From Viscum album (Eukaryota > Streptophyta > Magnoliopsida > Santalales > Viscaceae), in the NCBI GenBank assembly GCA_963277665.1, contig OY728152.1:1186694357-1186758356 (forward strand): a stretch of DNA of 64,000 nucleotides, given 5' to 3'. The notes below the pieces were generated by a model. The model made no database searches, had not been told where the DNA came from, and worked only from the letters and a program-made list of their open reading frames with translations. Each line of letters starts with the position of its first letter. The stretch's first letter is position 1. The translations under genes and the position numbers were made by a program. Below, one piece after another: positions 60,531-64,000 of this stretch.

Positions 60531-61540
60531 GATGAGAGCTCCTAGCGACCCTGCTTGGGTCATCTCCTAGTGATCTAGTGCAGGTCGGCTCCAAGTGATC
60601 CAGTGGGGGTCCTCTCCTAGAAATCATGTGTGGGTAACCTCCAAGAGATCTTGTTGGGGTCAGCTCCTAGTGATCATGTGCGGGTCATCTCCTAGCGATC
60701 CTGTGTGGGTCAGCTTCCAGGGATCCTGTGTGGGTCAGCTCCTAGCAATCCTGTGTGGATGAGCTCCTAGAGATCCTGTGTAGGTTATCTCCTAGAAATA
60801 CTCTATGGGTCAGCTCCTAGGGATCCTGTGTGGGTCAGATCTTAGCGACCGTGTGTGGGTTATCTCCAAGAGATCCTATGGGGGTCATCTTCTAGTAAAC
60901 TTGTGTGGGTATGCTCCTAGCAATCCTGTGCGCGTCAGCTCCTACAGATACTGTGTGGGACACCTCTTAGAAATCTTGTAAGGGTCATCTACAAGCGATC
61001 CTATGTGGGTCATCTCCTAACGACCCTTTGCAGGTCAGCTCATAGCGATCCTGTGTGGGTCAGCTCCTAGAGATCCTGTGCGGGATAACTCTTAGCAGTT
61101 CGTTGTGTGTCAACCACTAGCAATCCTGTGGGGGACAGCTACTAGCGATCCTATGAGGGTCAGCTTCTAGTGATCATGTGCATGTCAGATCATAGAGATC
61201 CTGTGGTGGTCACATCCTAGAAATCCTGTGTGGGTCAGCTAATAGCGATCCTATGCGAGTGAGCTCCTAACGATCCTGTGTGGGTCAGCTACTATAGATC
61301 ATGTTCAGGTTAGCTCTTAGCGATCCTGTGTGGGTCAGCACTTAGCGATCCTCTGTGGGTCAGCTCCTAGAGATCCTTTTTGGTTGAGCTCCTCATGATC
61401 TTGTGGGGGTCATCTCCTAGAGATCCTATATGAGTTTTCTTCTAGCAATCTAGTGTTGGTCATCTCCTAGAGATCCTGTGTGGGATAGCTCCTAGCAATC
61501 TGGTGTGGGTAAGCTCCTAGAGATCCTATGTAGGTCAGCA
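60531..61540 (+). repeat. 25-bp minisatellite, about 40 copies
   Basis: Units of the type GGGTCAGCTCCTAGCGATCC+TGTGT repeat exactly every 25 bases. The CCTAG word at 60541 and that at 61516 are 975 bases apart, 39 periods, and intermediate checks (60616, 60666, 60966, 61041, 61266) all fall in phase. Units differ by substitutions, not by length. A period of 25 argues against coding. Confidence 0.92.
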
Positions 61541-62296
61541 GCAAAGCCTCCTAATAGTGTAAGATGATTCAGTAGCTATAACTAATCATCTCTACTACCG
61601 TACCAAAGTTATACCTGGTGTGAGCTGAGTCAGAACCTCTGTCTTCCTTTATGATAGATATGGATTACATGATAACATAGGTATATGTGTTGGAATATAT
61701 CTAATAAGGGTTATATGTTGTTTTTATACTTTTTGGGTTATCTTTGGTAGATTTTGAGAGACCTTAAGGGTACTGGGGTCCCTAATAAGTATCGTTAAAC
61801 TCACACTTGCATGGGCTATGCTTGCACCTTTTTATGTTGGATGTAGATGATTGAAAATTCTGATTGAGGTTGTGAATACCAGGACTGGATGGTGCCCGGA
61901 GGTGGACCATACGGTGTGTCCGTACATAGAGGAGACGGGTGGACGTGGAGTGCTGAGGAGGTGATTTGTACCTACCCTTCATGTTGGAACCCCTGAGAAT
62001 AAACCAGTAGCAGCTTTTCTCTTTATTTAGTTGCACTGTATTTCAATTGTACATGTATCTTTATAGTTGGGCTTGTATTCCCACCCTTTTTCTACTTTCA
62101 GCACTCTTCTTTATATACAGTTGAATTGTTCTCATATCTTTCTGTGTATTTGGTTGTGTGTTTTTTCAAGTTATAACGGCAATTCCATCCCAGTTTTAGG
62201 GAATACACCTTTGGTTCTAGTCGCCATCCCCTGCCCTGTGGAAGGTGGGCTTGGGGTTTGTCATGGAACGTGCCTTGAGGGAAGGGTTGTGAAAAA

Positions 62297-62308
62297 ATGG
62301 TATTCAAA
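62297..62308 (+). promoter_or_regulatory. Gypsy E primer binding site, decayed
   Basis: TGGTATTCAAAG against the usual TGGTATCAGAGC, at the end of the LTR. Confidence 0.5.
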
Positions 62309-62577
62309 GTGTCGGTACAACTACAGAACGAAGGAATCTGGTCGTTATTTTTAAAGACAATAGTGTAAAGTGTAGTGAATGTGGTTATTAGTTTAGGGAA
62401 TCCAGTGTTGGTGCAGTTGCCAACATATCCATACACCAGGACCTAGACTTATGATTTCTGACCCAGTAGACAAAAACACTGATTGTGTGTGTATTTCTAA
62501 GCATTTTTTATTGTGATCTCTTGAGTCAGCTCCCCAGGTATAACTTATTGACTGTGTCACACCAGTTTCTTCTCAAG

Positions 62578-63500
62578 ATGCCTCCATGCAGATATCCAGT
62601 TAGGGTTTTGAGAGTTGTATGCAAAGATACTCCACCGAGCGTTGAGGCATCGGTGTAGGGCCCTTTTCTAATATAGGCACCAGAAGTGGCACCTACGGTA
62701 CCTTTCCCTATTGGTCCACCGCTACCACCAGCCTCAGCAGAATATGGTGCATGCCACTAGAGTGCATTGCACAAGTTCCATCACTTGAGGCCACTCAGGT
62801 TCAGGGAACAGAAGGACCCATAGGTGGCTGAGGATTGGCTGGAGGCTGTGGTGAGAGTCTTCCAACTGGTAGAGACACCAGCTGGTCTCATGGTGATCCC
62901 TGCCACCATCCTTCTACATGTAGCATCATGCAGATGGTGGAGCTTGATACTCCAGGTCCACGATGGGGTGACTCTTCTCTGCGAAGACTTTTAGAGCCTA
63001 TTTCGGGCAGAGTTTGTCCCAGTAACTCTTCGCGCAGTGCTCATACATGAGCTTCTTCATCTGCAACATTCGATCATGACTTTAGCTCAGAACTCAGCGA
63101 GGTTCACTATCCACTCATGCTACTCTGTAGATATGGTGCAGGGCCCAAACATTCGAGCAGGGGCACGGTTAGGAATTTAGGGCTTCGATGATCACACTTA
63201 GCAAATAGACATAGGCGGGGGTGTACGAGAGAGACCTCCTAGTGGAGAGTTTCCTTGCTGAGCAGTCTCCAGTAGTGAAATCCACCATTAGTCATCATGT
63301 ATCAGAGTATTCTAGAGCTGGAAGCAGGTAGATGTCATAGAGGTCCAAGAGGATCAGACCTACAGGTGGAAGACCGCTTGAATCATGATCGGTAGTGCAG
63401 GGCATCCGAGGATGAGGTAGTGACGCTAGGAGAGTGTTGTGCTTCACTTGTGGCAGGCAGGGTCACATGGCTCCTGACTGTCCAACCCTCCATATGGATG
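62578..63500 (+). pseudogene. gag: Gypsy E gag
   Basis: ATG at 62578 (MPPCRYPVRVL) resembles the MPPRHPPV start of Gypsy A gag. The frame is soon broken by TAG stops and a frameshift. Words such as DWLEAVVRVFQLV (about 62835) match the capsid region of Gypsy gag. An intact zinc knuckle CFTCGRQGHMAPDC lies at 63440-63481 in another frame, followed by PTLHMDD. Minus-strand frames at 63383-63653 are shadows of this knuckle region. Confidence 0.78.
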
Positions 63501-63742
63501 ATCAGAAAACGGTCGATGGACCAACAAGACAGAGACATAGATTCGACTAAGGAGTGTCGTAGGGAGTAAGCACACGTGGTAGAGGAGTGGGTCATGTAGT
63601 TGGCAGTGGGTGACGATATGAGATGTTACCACCACCACCACTAGGAGGTCCACCCTAACCGTAGGGAGCAGGTGGATAGGGGAGAGCTCATCTCTAGGTA
63701 GTTCAGAGTTACAATAATGGAACTCTAGAGATGATATGAGGT

Positions 63743-64000
63743 ATGATCTATGTCTACTCTACCTTAGTTGTAGTACTTATAGACACAGTTTCCATTCATT
63801 ATTTTATTTCCACTTCCCTCGTTCAGAGCTCAGTGATTCTGACAGAGCCGTTGATTCGATCCTTACGGCTAGAGACTCTTACGGGAGAGGATACAACGAT
63901 TAAACACTGGTTCTGGCAGTATATGCTCAATATAGGAGGTGAGAGCTTCCTCTAGTATCTCCTTGTAGCGGTGTCAAAGCCTTACGACGTCATCTTGGGC
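63743..64000 (+). pseudogene. Gypsy E aspartic protease, partial
   Basis: Same frame as the knuckle. VVLIDTVSIHYFISTSLV matches the protease active site, normally DTGSTHSFIS; here DTG has become DTV, which would abolish activity. PLIRSLRLETLTGED and, after a TAG at about 63954, KPYDVILG follow in the usual order. The window ends inside the domain. Confidence 0.75.

Larger units (their letters stand above)
58380..62295 (+). repeat. Gypsy E 5' LTR (about 3.9 kb)
   Basis: Start is clear; the end is taken at TTGTGAAA next to the primer site, uncertain by a few bases because the 3' LTR is outside the window. It contains a possible stem-loop at 58611-58650 (CTTCACC..GACC against GGTC..GGGTGAAAG), a GC-rich island (59490-60130) and a 25-bp minisatellite (60531-61540). 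61541-62295 shows no further structure. Confidence 0.65.
58380..64000 (+). mobile_element. Gypsy E: 5' part of a Ty3/Gypsy element, runs off the window
   Basis: Begins TGTAATGACCC. A long LTR (to about 62295) is followed by a decayed primer site, a leader, a gag and the start of protease. RT and everything after lie beyond 64000. It is inserted into the 5' LTR of element C; the left flank is GCTCT (58375-58379). Confidence 0.8.

Noticed and set aside
60531..61540. CRISPR-like array
   Set aside because: Units are contiguous 25-mers without spacers, in a plant LTR.

Overview
The window reads as heterochromatic intergenic DNA from a seed plant with a large genome. It is AT-rich and made almost entirely of decayed, nested LTR retrotransposons. 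The families point to a plant: a Tekay/Del-like chromovirus, a Copia element with a multi-zinc-knuckle gag (SIRE/Maximus-like), and initiator-Met tRNA primer sites. I found no convincing host gene, no functional tRNA or rRNA gene, and nothing bacterial. The species cannot be named from this sequence.

Layout, left to right. (1) 1-2198: an old minus-strand gag-bearing remnant. (2) 2199-26177: a plus-strand Ty3/Gypsy element ('Gypsy A') with 2.25-kb LTRs, flanks TTTAT/ATTAT and a full but broken gag-PR-RT-RH-IN-chromodomain region. Its 5' LTR is split by a complete non-autonomous element (E1, 3171-13684). Its 3' LTR is split by a 2.9-kb solo LTR on the minus strand (21891-24781). (3) 26364-58379: a minus-strand non-autonomous element ('C'). 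Its 3' LTR is split by a tandem Copia array, LTR-internal-LTR-internal-LTR (28797-42237). Its short internal region is split by a second complete non-autonomous element (E2, 45667-56990, perfect 5-bp flanks ATCCT). (4) 58380-64000: the 5' part of another Gypsy element ('E'). It landed in the 5' LTR of C, and its 3.9-kb LTR carries a GC/CpG-rich island and a 40-copy 25-bp minisatellite.

The most unusual component is the E1/E2/C group. These elements have giant LTRs (4.2-4.6 kb) around a tiny internal region (about 2.0-2.2 kb). That region encodes only a gag-like protein with CCHC zinc knuckles and, in E1 and E2, an antisense tRNA-derived SINE. Each complete LTR has a TATA box and, downstream in the predicted transcribed leader, three copies of a stem-loop module. 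The core is shared (7-nt CGTACGT side, 4-bp inner stem ACGG/CCGT, 4-nt loop, CTC) while the outer arms differ between modules yet stay complementary. A diverged module in C has the inner stem changed to ACGA/TCGT, a compensatory change. This looks like a conserved structured-RNA element that I do not recognise.

Non-autonomous elements such as E1, E2 and C would need enzymes from autonomous Gypsy relatives; here they are fossils. Premature stops in Gypsy A are mostly TAG, often where CAG (Gln) would be expected, as expected from deamination of methylated CHG sites.
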